Source of the DNA: Clostridia bacterium
GTDB lineage: Bacteria > Bacillota_A > Clostridia > Christensenellales > Aristaeellaceae
Assembly: GCA_017517815.1 (NCBI GenBank)
Contig: JAFWYA010000073.1
Location: forward strand, 14,447 to 78,446
Direction of reading: 5' to 3'
Length of the DNA: 64,000 nucleotides
The position numbers and the translations under genes are program-made. Shown in pieces: positions 25,583 through 33,002 of this stretch. Position 1 is the stretch's first letter, and every line of letters starts with the position of its first letter. The notes beneath the pieces are model-generated. The model made no database searches. It was not told where the DNA came from and worked only from the letters and a program-made list of their open reading frames with translations.

Positions 25583-25933
25583 ATGCCTGTCAACAGTAAA
25601 GCGATTGGTCGCAACATCCGCAACGCGCGCAAAGCCCAGGGTATGACCCAGGAAAAGCTGGCAGAGTGCATGGGCGTATCCTCTGCCTACATAGGCAAAC
25701 TGGAACGTGGTGAGAGAACTGCCAACCTCGACAACCTGTCTGAGCTGGCGAAGATCCTGACCGTGCCGATTGAATCACTTGTTCAGGGCAGTGTTCCAAT
25801 CAAAAATGATGAGCAACTTCCAAACGATTTTCTGGACGCTGTTCGGGAGATTACAAAAGGATGCTCAAAACATACATTGCAGACCATGCTGGATGTTCTG
25901 ATCACCATGGCCCGCCATGACAAAGAAAACTAA
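25583..25933 (+). CDS. XRE-family transcriptional regulator
   Basis: The 116-residue product has a canonical Cro/CI helix-turn-helix (about 8-62: GRNIRNARKAQGMTQEKLAE, VSSAYIGKLERGERTANLDN) followed by a helical C-terminus. It is probably the immunity-type or maintenance regulator of the element. The perfect inverted repeat overlapping its ribosome binding site suggests that it represses itself and perhaps the divergent small genes. Confidence 0.92.
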   Translation: MPVNSKAIGRNIRNARKAQGMTQEKLAECMGVSSAYIGKLERGERTANLDNLSELAKILTVPIESLVQGSVPIKNDEQLPNDFLDAVREITKGCSKHTLQTMLDVLITMARHDKEN

Positions 25934-25958
25934 GCTGCTCCCTGGGAGCGGCTTTTTT
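25934..25958 (+). terminator. Terminator after the XRE gene
   Basis: A short GC stem (from 25934 to 25952) is followed by TTTTTT at 25953-25958. It begins right after the stop codon. Confidence 0.8.
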
Positions 25959-26047
25959 CGCATGTGGGTACGCAAAACTTGACGTATGTTCAGACCCGGC
26001 AATTCGATATAGAATATACATGACCCCAAGAGAACGGAGGCTGCACC

Positions 26048-26578
26048 ATGGACAACGAGAAAGAATTAGTCCGCTTTATTCTTCAGTATTTGCTGGATAA
26101 TCACTTTGAAAGCAAGTCTGACATGGCAAGACAGCTGGATATTCGTCATCGTACCATGCAGCGCGTATTTGAACAGCTGCACAACGACAAAGCGAAAGGA
26201 AGCACGATTGTACTTGATCGCGCTCTGTTGTTCTGCGCCAAGCGAAAGATATCGGTAGATCAACTGTTCAGGGAATATCAGGACTTCCACCAGGGAGCCT
26301 TGCTGGAACCCATTCAGCAAGATAAAGACGTCGAAACAACACCGTCAGCCCATGATCTTTGTCTGCCGGATTTCGGAAGTCTTTCCGAAGAAGTCAGGGA
26401 GTATTACGAGTACTATGTTCCGTACCTCCGAGTACTTTCCATGTTCTTTTGCGCACGTTGTTCGCATCACTGTAACCCTTGGGAGGGGCTTGACTGGATG
26501 CATAGAGATTGCACCATAGCCAAGTTATCTCAAAATCTGTTTGATACGGCAAGCAAGAGTAAAACGGAAGCCGAGTGA
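26048..26578 (+). CDS. HTH-type protein with C-terminal Cys/His-rich segment
   Basis: AACGGAGG precedes the ATG. The 176-residue product has an N-terminal DNA-binding-like region (about 8-78: FILQYLLDNHFESKSDMARQ, RHRTMQRVFEQL) that resembles the small tail modules. The C-terminal region holds FFCARCSHHCNPWEGL and a later C, which could bind a metal. It lies upstream of the excisionase and integrase genes, as many regulators of integrative elements do. The metal site and DNA binding are inference. Confidence 0.7.
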   Translation: MDNEKELVRFILQYLLDNHFESKSDMARQLDIRHRTMQRVFEQLHNDKAKGSTIVLDRALLFCAKRKISVDQLFREYQDFHQGALLEPIQQDKDVETTPSAHDLCLPDFGSLSEEVREYYEYYVPYLRVLSMFFCARCSHHCNPWEGLDWMHRDCTIAKLSQNLFDTASKSKTEAE

Positions 26579-26983
26579 CAATTCACCCTTTGCCCGCTGC
26601 TTTTGCACAGCACTATGCTGAACCGATATCATATACGAATCTTGACAACTGAATACCAGCGAACAGGTACAGACCTCATGTTGTGGAAGCGACAAATGGA
26701 GCGGCGCGAAGACGGTGTTTCCAGAGCGATCAACGCAATCCATTGACCCCGCCGTGGCAGGCAGGGCGCGACGATCCGGCATGGGATAATGATACTTCCT
26801 CACGGCCCCGCGCTGACTGACGGGGAGTTCCTGCGGTATTCGCCTGTCCGGGGGACGGCGGTATATGTGGGACTATGATATAGCTGCAGCCGGTTATAGC
26901 CTGTGCGCTGTCAGATTAAAAACAGAACAGCACACGGGGAGTCGCTGCCGCTTGCGAAACGAACCGTTTGCTATTCCGTATCC
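26579..26983 (+). other. GC-rich non-coding region, possible structured RNA
   Basis: This gap of about 400 bases has no convincing gene and is more GC-rich than its neighbours. It contains compact hairpins: 26841-26860 (CGCC/GGCG plus GTCC/GGAC around GGG) and 26806-26825 (CCCCG/CGGGG). It lies between a regulator and the excisionase gene. A structured leader or small RNA is possible; no known RNA family was recognised. Confidence 0.35.
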
Positions 26984-27028
26984 TTGAGTATTCTGCGTGC
27001 TATGTGTACAATCGTATTTGCATAGCAC
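26984..27028 (+). promoter_or_regulatory. Promoter of xis/int with overlapping inverted repeat
   Basis: TTGAGT (26984-26989), a 17-bp spacer and TACAAT (27007-27012) form a sigma-A promoter. GTGCTATG (26997-27004, in the spacer) and CATAGCAC (27021-27028, just after the -10) are perfect complements, placed where a repressor would block polymerase. Confidence 0.7.
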
Positions 27029-27067
27029 AGCAACCATATGGATCAATCCATAAGAAAGGAGGCAACC

Positions 27068-27274
27068 ATGAAATCCCTAACTGCTACCTCTCAGGCAGAC
27101 CCTTCTGTAGCGAAGACGTACCGGGTCGAAGACATCGCCAAGATTCTTGATATTGGCCGTTCTTCTGCCTATAACCTTGTGCGGGAAGGGCATTTCAAAA
27201 CAGTGCGAATCGGAACGGCGATCCGCATCTCGCGGAAGTCCTTTGACGAGTGGTTGGAAAGTCAAGCAATCTAA
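27068..27274 (+). CDS. Excisionase-like MerR/HTH_17 DNA-binding protein
   Basis: AAGGAGG at 27056-27062 sets the start at 27068 and gives 68 residues. The sequence YRVEDIAKILDIGRSSAYNL, then VRIGTAIRISRKSFDEWL, is the winged-helix pattern of small excisionases and helix-turn-helix 17 proteins. It lies 22 bases before the integrase gene. It would direct excision together with the integrase. Confidence 0.88.
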   Translation: MKSLTATSQADPSVAKTYRVEDIAKILDIGRSSAYNLVREGHFKTVRIGTAIRISRKSFDEWLESQAI

Positions 27275-27296
27275 CCACGCAGGAGGATGAATAAGT

Positions 27297-28670
27297 ATGG
27301 CTTCTATCGTGAAAAGAGGAACTGGCTACAGCGTCGTATACAGGTACGAGGATGAACTGGGCCAGTCCAAACAGAAATGGAAAAAGTGTTCCACCTACAA
27401 GGAAGCTCAAAAGGTGAAAGTCGATATTGAACACGGTTTGACCGCTGGAACCTTCGTGGCTCCTGCCAGTCAGACGGTTCAGGAATTCCTTGAAGATTTC
27501 GTCAGTCTGTACGGTGAACAGAAATGGGGCGTGTCCATGTACACGTCCAGCTGCGGGCTGATCAACAACTACATCAATCCCATCATCGGCCATCTGAACG
27601 TGCAGGACATTACCTCCCGTACTGTCGATAAGTACATTCAGACGCTTCGCAAGACGCCCGCCGTCAGCACCAGAACCCATCGGGCAACAACCAAGTTCCT
27701 GACGGATACCAACGTGGAGAAGATCATCAAGCTCCTGCGCTGCGCTTTCAAGCAGGCAGTCCGCTGGGAGCTGATCGCCAAGAATCCGTTTGAGAATGCC
27801 GTGTTGCCCCGTACACGCTACAAAAAGCGTGACATCTGGGATGCAGACACTATTCGTAAAGCGCTGGACGCCTGCGACAACACCCGGCTATATCTGGCGA
27901 TGAACCTTGCCTTTGCTTGTTCGCTGCGCATGGGCGAGATCCTGGGCCTTACCTGGGACAATGTTCACATCTCGGATGCGGACATTGCCGCAGATGACGC
28001 TTGGATCTACGTTGACAAAGAAGTAGCCCGCGCCACGCAGAAGGCAATCGACGCCATTGGCGAGAAGGACATCTACCACATCTTTGAGCCGGTGATGAAA
28101 AACACCGCTACCCGCATTGTGCTGAAGCGTCCTAAGACGGAAAGCAGTATCCGCAAGATCTGGCTTCCCAAGACGCTGGCCTATATTCTTCGGAAGTGGC
28201 AGCAGTCGCAGGCTGAAATCATTGAGTTCCTGGGGGATGAGTACCAGAATTTCAATCTGGTAATTGCCCAGGACAACGGACGCCCCGTTGATCAGCGGAT
28301 GATCGAGAAGGATTTCAACCAACTCAAAACGACGGCAGGACTGCCCAACGTGGTTTTCCACTCGCTGCGCCACTCCAGCACGACCTACAAGCTCAAGCTG
28401 AATCATGGCGACCTGAAGGCTACTCAGGGCGATACCGGCCACGCCGAAGTTGATATGATTACGAGAATTTATGCACACATCCTGGATGAGGACAGAAAGA
28501 TCAATGCTCAGAAATTTGAAACTTCTTTCTATTCCAACCCGGATTTGCGTAATGTGAGAGCACCAGCAGACCCGCAACCCACCATTGATGTGGCTCTGCT
28601 GATCCAGCAGCTGCAAAATTCTCCCGAACTTGCGACCACTCTCGCGGCCTTGTTGCCCCGGACCCGCTAA
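27297..28670 (+). CDS. int: Tyrosine recombinase (element integrase)
   Basis: The 457-residue product has an N-terminal arm-binding domain (about 1-60), a SAM-like core-binding domain (about 65-160) and a catalytic domain. The catalytic residues are visible: R211 in SLRMGE, H355 and R358 in HSLRH, H382 in GHAE and nucleophile Y392 in IYAHI. Length and order match integrases of Gram-positive integrative elements. It reads towards a tRNA-Arg gene 160 bases downstream, the expected attachment site, and is followed by repeated GTTAGCAAA motifs likely to be its arm sites. Confidence 0.95.
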   Translation: MASIVKRGTGYSVVYRYEDELGQSKQKWKKCSTYKEAQKVKVDIEHGLTAGTFVAPASQTVQEFLEDFVSLYGEQKWGVSMYTSSCGLINNYINPIIGHLNVQDITSRTVDKYIQTLRKTPAVSTRTHRATTKFLTDTNVEKIIKLLRCAFKQAVRWELIAKNPFENAVLPRTRYKKRDIWDADTIRKALDACDNTRLYLAMNLAFACSLRMGEILGLTWDNVHISDADIAADDAWIYVDKEVARATQKAIDAIGEKDIYHIFEPVMKNTATRIVLKRPKTESSIRKIWLPKTLAYILRKWQQSQAEIIEFLGDEYQNFNLVIAQDNGRPVDQRMIEKDFNQLKTTAGLPNVVFHSLRHSSTTYKLKLNHGDLKATQGDTGHAEVDMITRIYAHILDEDRKINAQKFETSFYSNPDLRNVRAPADPQPTIDVALLIQQLQNSPELATTLAALLPRTR

Positions 28671-28675
28671 TCACT

Positions 28676-28740
28676 CTGTTAGCAAATTGTTAGCAAAGCC
28701 CAAAAAGGCTTGGAAACGGTTCGTGTCCTGTTAGCAAATT
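28676..28740 (+). repeat. Three direct repeats GTTAGCAAA, likely integrase arm sites
   Basis: CTGTTAGCAAATT occurs exactly at 28676-28688 and 28728-28740, with GTTAGCAAA again at 28689-28697. They lie between the integrase stop and the tRNA attachment site, where lambda-type integrases have short arm-type binding sites. Confidence 0.65.
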
Positions 28741-28794
28741 TCTGGCTTTCAGGGTGCTGAAGTCCGATGGCACTCCGACCTCCGTGACGGCATG

Positions 28795-28829
28795 AAAAAA
28801 TGCCGCAAACCTTTGAGTTTACGGCATTT
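28795..28829 (-). terminator. Terminator of the tRNA-Arg transcript
   Basis: On the minus strand a stem of 13 pairs with one mismatch (28797-28810 with 28817-28830) is followed by TTTTTT. It abuts the 3' end of the tRNA. Confidence 0.75.
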
Positions 28830-28906
28830 TGGCACGCCCGGCGGGGGTCGAACCCACGGCCTGTCGCTTAGGAGGCGACCGCTCTATCCTACTGAGCTAC
28901 GGGCGC
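28830..28906 (-). tRNA. tRNA-Arg (anticodon CCT), CCA encoded
   Basis: The minus strand folds as a full cloverleaf: acceptor GCGCCCG with CGGGCGT, D arm GCTCAGTAGGATAGAGC, anticodon loop CTCCTAA (CCT, at 28870-28872), T arm GGGTTCGACCCC, and GCCA at the 3' end. The integrase gene points at its 3' end, so it is the probable attachment locus. Confidence 0.95.
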
Positions 28907-28931
28907 AAATACGTTATAACCCTCGTCAGGG

Positions 28932-28989
28932 GCGGCCGAACACCTTCCGCTTAGGAGGCGGTCGCTCTATCCTGCTGAGCTACGGGCGC
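28932..28989 (-). pseudogene. Truncated tRNA-Arg: 5' half only
   Basis: The minus strand repeats the 5' half of the tRNA-Arg (GCGCCCGTAGCTCAGC, then AGGATAGAGC, and anticodon loop CTCCTAA) but after GCGGAAGG the T arm and 3' acceptor strand are missing. It lies between the promoter at 29002-29031 and the intact tRNA and cannot fold into a tRNA. Confidence 0.75.
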
Positions 28990-29001
28990 ACGGCTTTGGT
29001 T

Positions 29002-29031
29002 ATTATACCAAAACCCGCGCCCGTTTGTAAA
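29002..29031 (-). promoter_or_regulatory. tRNA promoter
   Basis: On the minus strand TTTACA (29026-29031), an 18-bp spacer and TATAAT (29002-29007) lie just before the truncated tRNA. It would drive both tRNA copies. Confidence 0.7.
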
Positions 29032-29048
29032 GCCCTTGCGTTCGACAA

Positions 29049-29080
29049 AAATGGCGCCTCGATTTTTTGAAGCGCCATTT
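29049..29080 (-). terminator. Terminator of lysA
   Basis: A 9-bp or longer stem (29049-29057 with 29072-29080) lies 5 bases downstream of the lysA stop, followed on the minus strand by TTTT. Confidence 0.75.
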
Positions 29081-29084
29081 GGGA

Positions 29085-30353
29085 TTACAGCTTCTGCAGC
29101 TTTTCAAACACAGGGTCGCTGTCCAGCGTAGCAAAGTAATCCATGGGCTTTTCAGCACGGCGGATCTGCTGAAAGCTGCCGTCGGCGCAGTGCAGCACCT
29201 CGGCACAGCGCAGCTTGCCGTTGTAGTTGTAGCCCATGCTCAGGCCGTGAGCACCGGTATCGTGAATGATCAGCACGTCGCCGATCTCGCACTTGGGCAG
29301 CATGCGGTCGATGGCAAATTTGTCGTTGTTCTCGCACAGGCTGCCGGTCACGTCCACCTTTTCGTCATGAGGCAGATGCTCCTTGCCCGGCACGGTGATG
29401 TGATGGTATGCGCCGTACATGGCGGGACGCATCAGGTCACAGGCACTGGCGTCCAGACCCAGATAGCGCTTGTAAATGTTCTTTTCATTGGTGATATGCG
29501 TCACCAGCCAGCCATTGGGGCCGGTCATGTAGCGGCCAAGCTCGGTTTTGATGGCCACGCCTTCAATGCCGTTCTTCGTAAAGATATCATGATAGGCTTC
29601 GGCCACGCCCGCGCCGATGGCGTCGATATCCGCCTTGGGTGCATCGGGCAGATAGGGAATGCCGATGCCGCCGGACAGGTCGATGAACGCCAGCTGCATG
29701 CCGGTCTCGTCTATCAGTTCACGGCCGGTCTGGAAAAGCAGTCGGGCCAGCGTGGGATAGTAGGCGGAGTCGGTGGTGTTGCTGCTGAGGAAGGAATGCA
29801 GGCCAAAGCGCTTTGCACCGTAGCCCTTCAGCTTGAGCAGCGCCTCGGTCAGCTGGGCGCGGGTCATGCCGTACTTGGCCTCGCCGGGGTTGCCCATGAT
29901 CTGCGTGCCGATGCGGAAGTCTCCGCCGGGGTTGAAGCGCAGGCAGATTTCCTCAGGGATGCCGCCGTTTTTTGCCAGAATATCCACATGGGTCAGGTCA
30001 TCCAGGTTGATGTGTGCGCCCAGCTTGCGCGCATAGGCAAACTCGGCCGGAGGCACGTCGTTGGCACTGAAGAGAATGTCGTCGCCCTCAAAGCCCAGCG
30101 CTTCGGCCAGCATCAGCTCGGTCTGACTGGCGCAGTCCACGCCGCAGCCCTCTTCCTTCAGAATGCGCAGCACCGTGGGGTTGGGCAGCGCCTTTACAGC
30201 AAAATATTCACGAAATACCGGCACACCGGAAAATGCCTTGATCAGGCCGCGCGCCGTATTGCGGATGCCCTCCTCGGAATACAGATGAAACGGAGTGGGA
30301 AACTGCTTCACCGCATCAAAAAACACCTGATCGTCCAGCATAAAGTTAGGCAT
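29085..30353 (-). CDS. lysA: Diaminopimelate decarboxylase
   Basis: The start at 30353 is set by AAAGGAGG on the minus strand, giving 422 residues. The enzyme converts meso-diaminopimelate to lysine with pyridoxal phosphate. Visible features are the Schiff-base lysine in REYFAVKALPNP (K54), phosphate-binding LSGGIGIPY, ELGRYMTG in place of the usual EPGR, and CENNDKF near the C-terminus, which gives the cysteine of the dimer active site. The HIGSQ motif of typical LysA is replaced by GLHSFLSSN, so this is a divergent subfamily; another PLP decarboxylase of the same fold is a minor alternative. Confidence 0.87.
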   Translation of the reverse strand: MPNFMLDDQVFFDAVKQFPTPFHLYSEEGIRNTARGLIKAFSGVPVFREYFAVKALPNPTVLRILKEEGCGVDCASQTELMLAEALGFEGDDILFSANDVPPAEFAYARKLGAHINLDDLTHVDILAKNGGIPEEICLRFNPGGDFRIGTQIMGNPGEAKYGMTRAQLTEALLKLKGYGAKRFGLHSFLSSNTTDSAYYPTLARLLFQTGRELIDETGMQLAFIDLSGGIGIPYLPDAPKADIDAIGAGVAEAYHDIFTKNGIEGVAIKTELGRYMTGPNGWLVTHITNEKNIYKRYLGLDASACDLMRPAMYGAYHHITVPGKEHLPHDEKVDVTGSLCENNDKFAIDRMLPKCEIGDVLIIHDTGAHGLSMGYNYNGKLRCAEVLHCADGSFQQIRRAEKPMDYFATLDSDPVFEKLQKL

Positions 30354-30389
30354 GCTGTTTTCCTCCTTTGCATGGTGCATAACAGGGTT

Positions 30390-30418
30390 ATTTTATCACA
30401 CCCGCCGTTGACAGGCAA
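30390..30418 (-). promoter_or_regulatory. Promoter of lysA
   Basis: On the minus strand TTGCCT (30413-30418), a 17-bp spacer and TAAAAT (30390-30395) precede the gene. Confidence 0.6.
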
Positions 30419-30512
30419 TGCAAAAAACAGGGAAGATGCACTCTCCCGATGGCGTATTTATCTGAACTATGGTAAAATCATATCGTATATCATTTCTCCG
30501 CGAGGTACGTAC

Positions 30513-30971
30513 ATGAAAAAAATCCTCTTTGTCTGCCTTGGCAACATCTGCCGCAGCCCCATGGCGGAGTTCGTCATGAAGGACATGCTCAAAAAGGCGA
30601 GGCTGGACCGTGTGGTCGAGGTGGCCTCCGCCGCCACGTCCACCTATGAGATCGGCAATCCCGTTCACCGCGGCACGCGGCAGAAGCTGGCCGAGCATGG
30701 CATCAGCTGCGCCGGAAAAACCGCGCGTTACCTCACCCGTGCGGACTATGCCCGGTATGATTACATCATCGGCATGGACGACGGCAACATGAACGACATG
30801 CACCGCATGCTGGGCGGCGACCCGGACGGCAAGCTCATCAAGCTGCTCACCCTGTGCGGCGACCCTTCCGACGTGGCTGACCCCTGGTATACCGGCGACT
30901 TTGAAGCCACCTGGCAGGACGTGAACCGCGGATGCGCGGCGCTTTTGGAAAAATTGAAGCAGGAACTGTAA
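30513..30971 (+). CDS. Low-molecular-weight protein tyrosine phosphatase
   Basis: The 152-residue product begins with the P-loop motif VCLGNICRS (C8 nucleophile, R14) and has DPWYTGD with the general acid D123, both diagnostic of this family. The frame is open far upstream but the family length, the P-loop position and the GAGG before 30513 fix the start. Such phosphatases counter tyrosine kinases or arginine kinases in Firmicutes. It diverges from lysA and is followed after 18 bases by an SCP2 gene. Confidence 0.92.
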   Translation: MKKILFVCLGNICRSPMAEFVMKDMLKKARLDRVVEVASAATSTYEIGNPVHRGTRQKLAEHGISCAGKTARYLTRADYARYDYIIGMDDGNMNDMHRMLGGDPDGKLIKLLTLCGDPSDVADPWYTGDFEATWQDVNRGCAALLEKLKQEL

Positions 30972-30989
30972 CGAAAGGATGAAATCCAC

Positions 30990-31355
30990 ATGGAAGAACT
31001 GAAAAAAGAGATCCAGTCCATCATCAGCAGTCTGGCTGATGGCATAAGCTTTCCTGAACTGATGGAAAAGTTCTGCGATGCGCTCAAGGCCCATCCCGAA
31101 GCGCTGGGCCAGCTTGCCGGCAGCTATCGTCTTACCACCACGGACAGCGGACTGAACATGGGCTTTTCGCTTGGCGAAAACGGCTTTGCCCTGCTGGCAG
31201 ATGACGAAAAAGCCGACGCCACCATTTCCGGCTCTGAGACCAACCTGATGGCGCTCATCCGCCGCGAACTTAACCCCATGGTAGCCATGTTCACCGGCAA
31301 GCTCAACGTACAGGGCAGCATGCAGGCGCTTTCGAAGTTTGCACAGATTCTGTAA
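30990..31355 (+). CDS. SCP2 sterol-carrier-like lipid-binding protein
   Basis: The 121-residue product has the SCP2 fold signature: strands with DSGLNMGFSLGENG, then DEKADATISGSETNLMALI, and the C-terminal NPMVAMFTGKLNVQGSMQAL. These soluble proteins bind lipids or other hydrophobic ligands; in Clostridia their partner is not known. AACGAAAGGATG supplies the ribosome binding site. It is probably co-transcribed with the phosphatase and the YhhN gene. Confidence 0.85.
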   Translation: MEELKKEIQSIISSLADGISFPELMEKFCDALKAHPEALGQLAGSYRLTTTDSGLNMGFSLGENGFALLADDEKADATISGSETNLMALIRRELNPMVAMFTGKLNVQGSMQALSKFAQIL

Positions 31356-31370
31356 AACAGGAGGGATCCC

Positions 31371-32024
31371 ATGCTCTGGCTTTGTGGTGCTCTGGCCCTG
31401 ACCGTCACATGGTTTGGCATCATGCCATCCTACGTCAACCGCACGCCCGGTGTGGCGCAGGCTGCGTATCTTACCGCCAAGGTGATGCCTACGGCGATGG
31501 CTGCGCTGTTCGGCTGCGTCGCCTTCATCTTAAGCGGCGGCACAGACCGCTACGCGCTGCTCATCTTTCTGGGCCTTGCCGTATGCGCGGCGGCAGACGT
31601 GCTGCTGGATGTCAAATTCATCGTGGGCGGCGCGCTGTTTTTCACCGGCCATCTGCTGTATATGGCGGCGCTGACCCGCTGCCGTAAGCCGGACGCATGG
31701 AGCCTGATCGTCTTTGTGCTGGCGGTTGCCGGGCTATGGCTGTTCTGCCACCGCTACTTCCATCTGTTCACCAATAAGCTGCTGTTTGCCGGCGTGCTTG
31801 TGTACTGCATGGCGCTGGCCATGCTTTTGGGCTTCAGCCTGCCGCTGCCGTTTCATGCGCTGTCGCGGCGGTCGGTGCTGGCCGCATTGGGCGCGGTGCT
31901 GTTTGTATTAAGCGATATGGGCACCTGTCACACCATTCTGACCCCCGTGAGCAAAACCTTCGACCGCTGCAGTCTGGGCGTTTACTACACCGCACAGTTT
32001 CTGCTGGCGATGAGCGCATTCTGA
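31371..32024 (+). CDS. YhhN (TMEM86/lysoplasmalogenase-like) membrane protein
   Basis: The 217-residue product is almost entirely membrane helices (about 7 or 8). It has the paired aspartate motifs of the YhhN family, AVCAAADVLLD near 65-75 and LSDMGT near 180-186, and the HLLYM motif between them. Eukaryotic TMEM86 members cleave lysoplasmalogen; the bacterial substrate is uncertain. It follows the SCP2 lipid-binding gene by 15 bases, which would fit a lipid-related role. AGGAGG precedes the start. Confidence 0.82.
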   Translation: MLWLCGALALTVTWFGIMPSYVNRTPGVAQAAYLTAKVMPTAMAALFGCVAFILSGGTDRYALLIFLGLAVCAAADVLLDVKFIVGGALFFTGHLLYMAALTRCRKPDAWSLIVFVLAVAGLWLFCHRYFHLFTNKLLFAGVLVYCMALAMLLGFSLPLPFHALSRRSVLAALGAVLFVLSDMGTCHTILTPVSKTFDRCSLGVYYTAQFLLAMSAF

Positions 32025-32063
32025 AAAAAGCGCCTCCTGTCTTGAAAACAGGAGGCGCTTTTT
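32025..32063. terminator. Bidirectional terminator
   Basis: A perfect 16-bp stem (32025-32040 with 32048-32063), with A and T tails on both sides, separates the convergent YhhN and EamA genes. Confidence 0.92.
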
Positions 32064-32072
32064 GAATGCTTG

Positions 32073-32981
32073 TCAGATGCAGGGGCCCATGCGCAGGTTC
32101 ATCAGCACCACGCACAGAATGCCGCACACCACGCTCAGCTGCTGACGGCGCGTGAGCTTGTCCTTGAACAGCACGATTCCCACCAGCGTCATACCCAGCG
32201 ACTGCAAGCCCGCATACGTCGGAAACTGGAAGGTACCTTCCACAACGCTAAGGGCGTACACATTCAGGCGCTGATATACGCACAGCGACAATCCGATGCC
32301 CAGCGCATACAGAATGACCGGCTTTTGCAGACCCAGGGGGCTCTTTTCGCCGCTGCGGCGGCTGTTGATGAAGTAGATGATAAACCCTGCAACTGCCGCC
32401 AGCGCATAGCTGACCGCCAGCTCCGTCGCCTGAGCATTGGGCAACTTGCTTTCAGGCGTGGCCAGGAAAAGCTTCTGACCGATGCCAAACGTCGCCGAGC
32501 ACGACATGCATAAAAGCGTCAAAAGCAGCCAGCGGCGGGTGGCCTTCTTTTCGTCCGGCTTGCTCTGCGAGCCCAGAAACATGGACGTGACCAGCAGGGC
32601 AATACCCACCATCTGCGTCAGGTACAGCTTTTCGCCCAGCACCACGCAGCTGAAGGTGGTGGTGATCAGCACATGGAAATTGCCGATGAGCACCGTCAGC
32701 GACACCGGGCCGGAGTTGAGCGCGATGGTGTAGCACACCTGAAACACCACCGTGGTCAGCGTCATCAGCGCAGCGTAAAACAGCAGCGTGCCGTTGATCT
32801 CGCCCATCGGGAACAGAATGAGCAGAAATACCGTGATCACCGTAAACAGCAGGGCGTTGAACCACACACTGTCCAGCGTGGTGCGGATATGGTTGCGGCT
32901 GGCAAAGCCCTGAATGGTCACCTTGATACATGCCAGCACCGCCAGCAGTACCACCAGCAGGAACTGAAGAATGTAAGGCAT
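32073..32981 (-). CDS. EamA/DMT-type transporter (copy 1)
   Basis: The 302-residue product has ten predicted membrane helices in two EamA repeats (about 5-140 and 155-295), with the typical last helices AGLQSLGMTLVGIVLFKDKL and LSVVCGILCVVLMNLRMG. The substrate of such drug/metabolite transporters cannot be predicted. It is the tandem paralogue of the next gene upstream (33003-33920), 21 bases away on the same strand, and the C-terminal MNLR-[IM]-GP motif is shared. Confidence 0.87.
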   Translation of the reverse strand: MPYILQFLLVVLLAVLACIKVTIQGFASRNHIRTTLDSVWFNALLFTVITVFLLILFPMGEINGTLLFYAALMTLTTVVFQVCYTIALNSGPVSLTVLIGNFHVLITTTFSCVVLGEKLYLTQMVGIALLVTSMFLGSQSKPDEKKATRRWLLLTLLCMSCSATFGIGQKLFLATPESKLPNAQATELAVSYALAAVAGFIIYFINSRRSGEKSPLGLQKPVILYALGIGLSLCVYQRLNVYALSVVEGTFQFPTYAGLQSLGMTLVGIVLFKDKLTRRQQLSVVCGILCVVLMNLRMGPCI

Positions 32982-33002
32982 AACGATCCATCCTTTCTTT
33001 TG

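Noticed and set aside
28932..28989. Second functional tRNA-Arg
   Set aside because: The T arm and 3' acceptor strand are missing, so it cannot form a tRNA.
29067..30512. Long plus-strand extension upstream of the phosphatase gene
   Set aside because: It is antisense to lysA; the phosphatase P-loop must be near the N-terminus and a start with GAGG is present at 30513.
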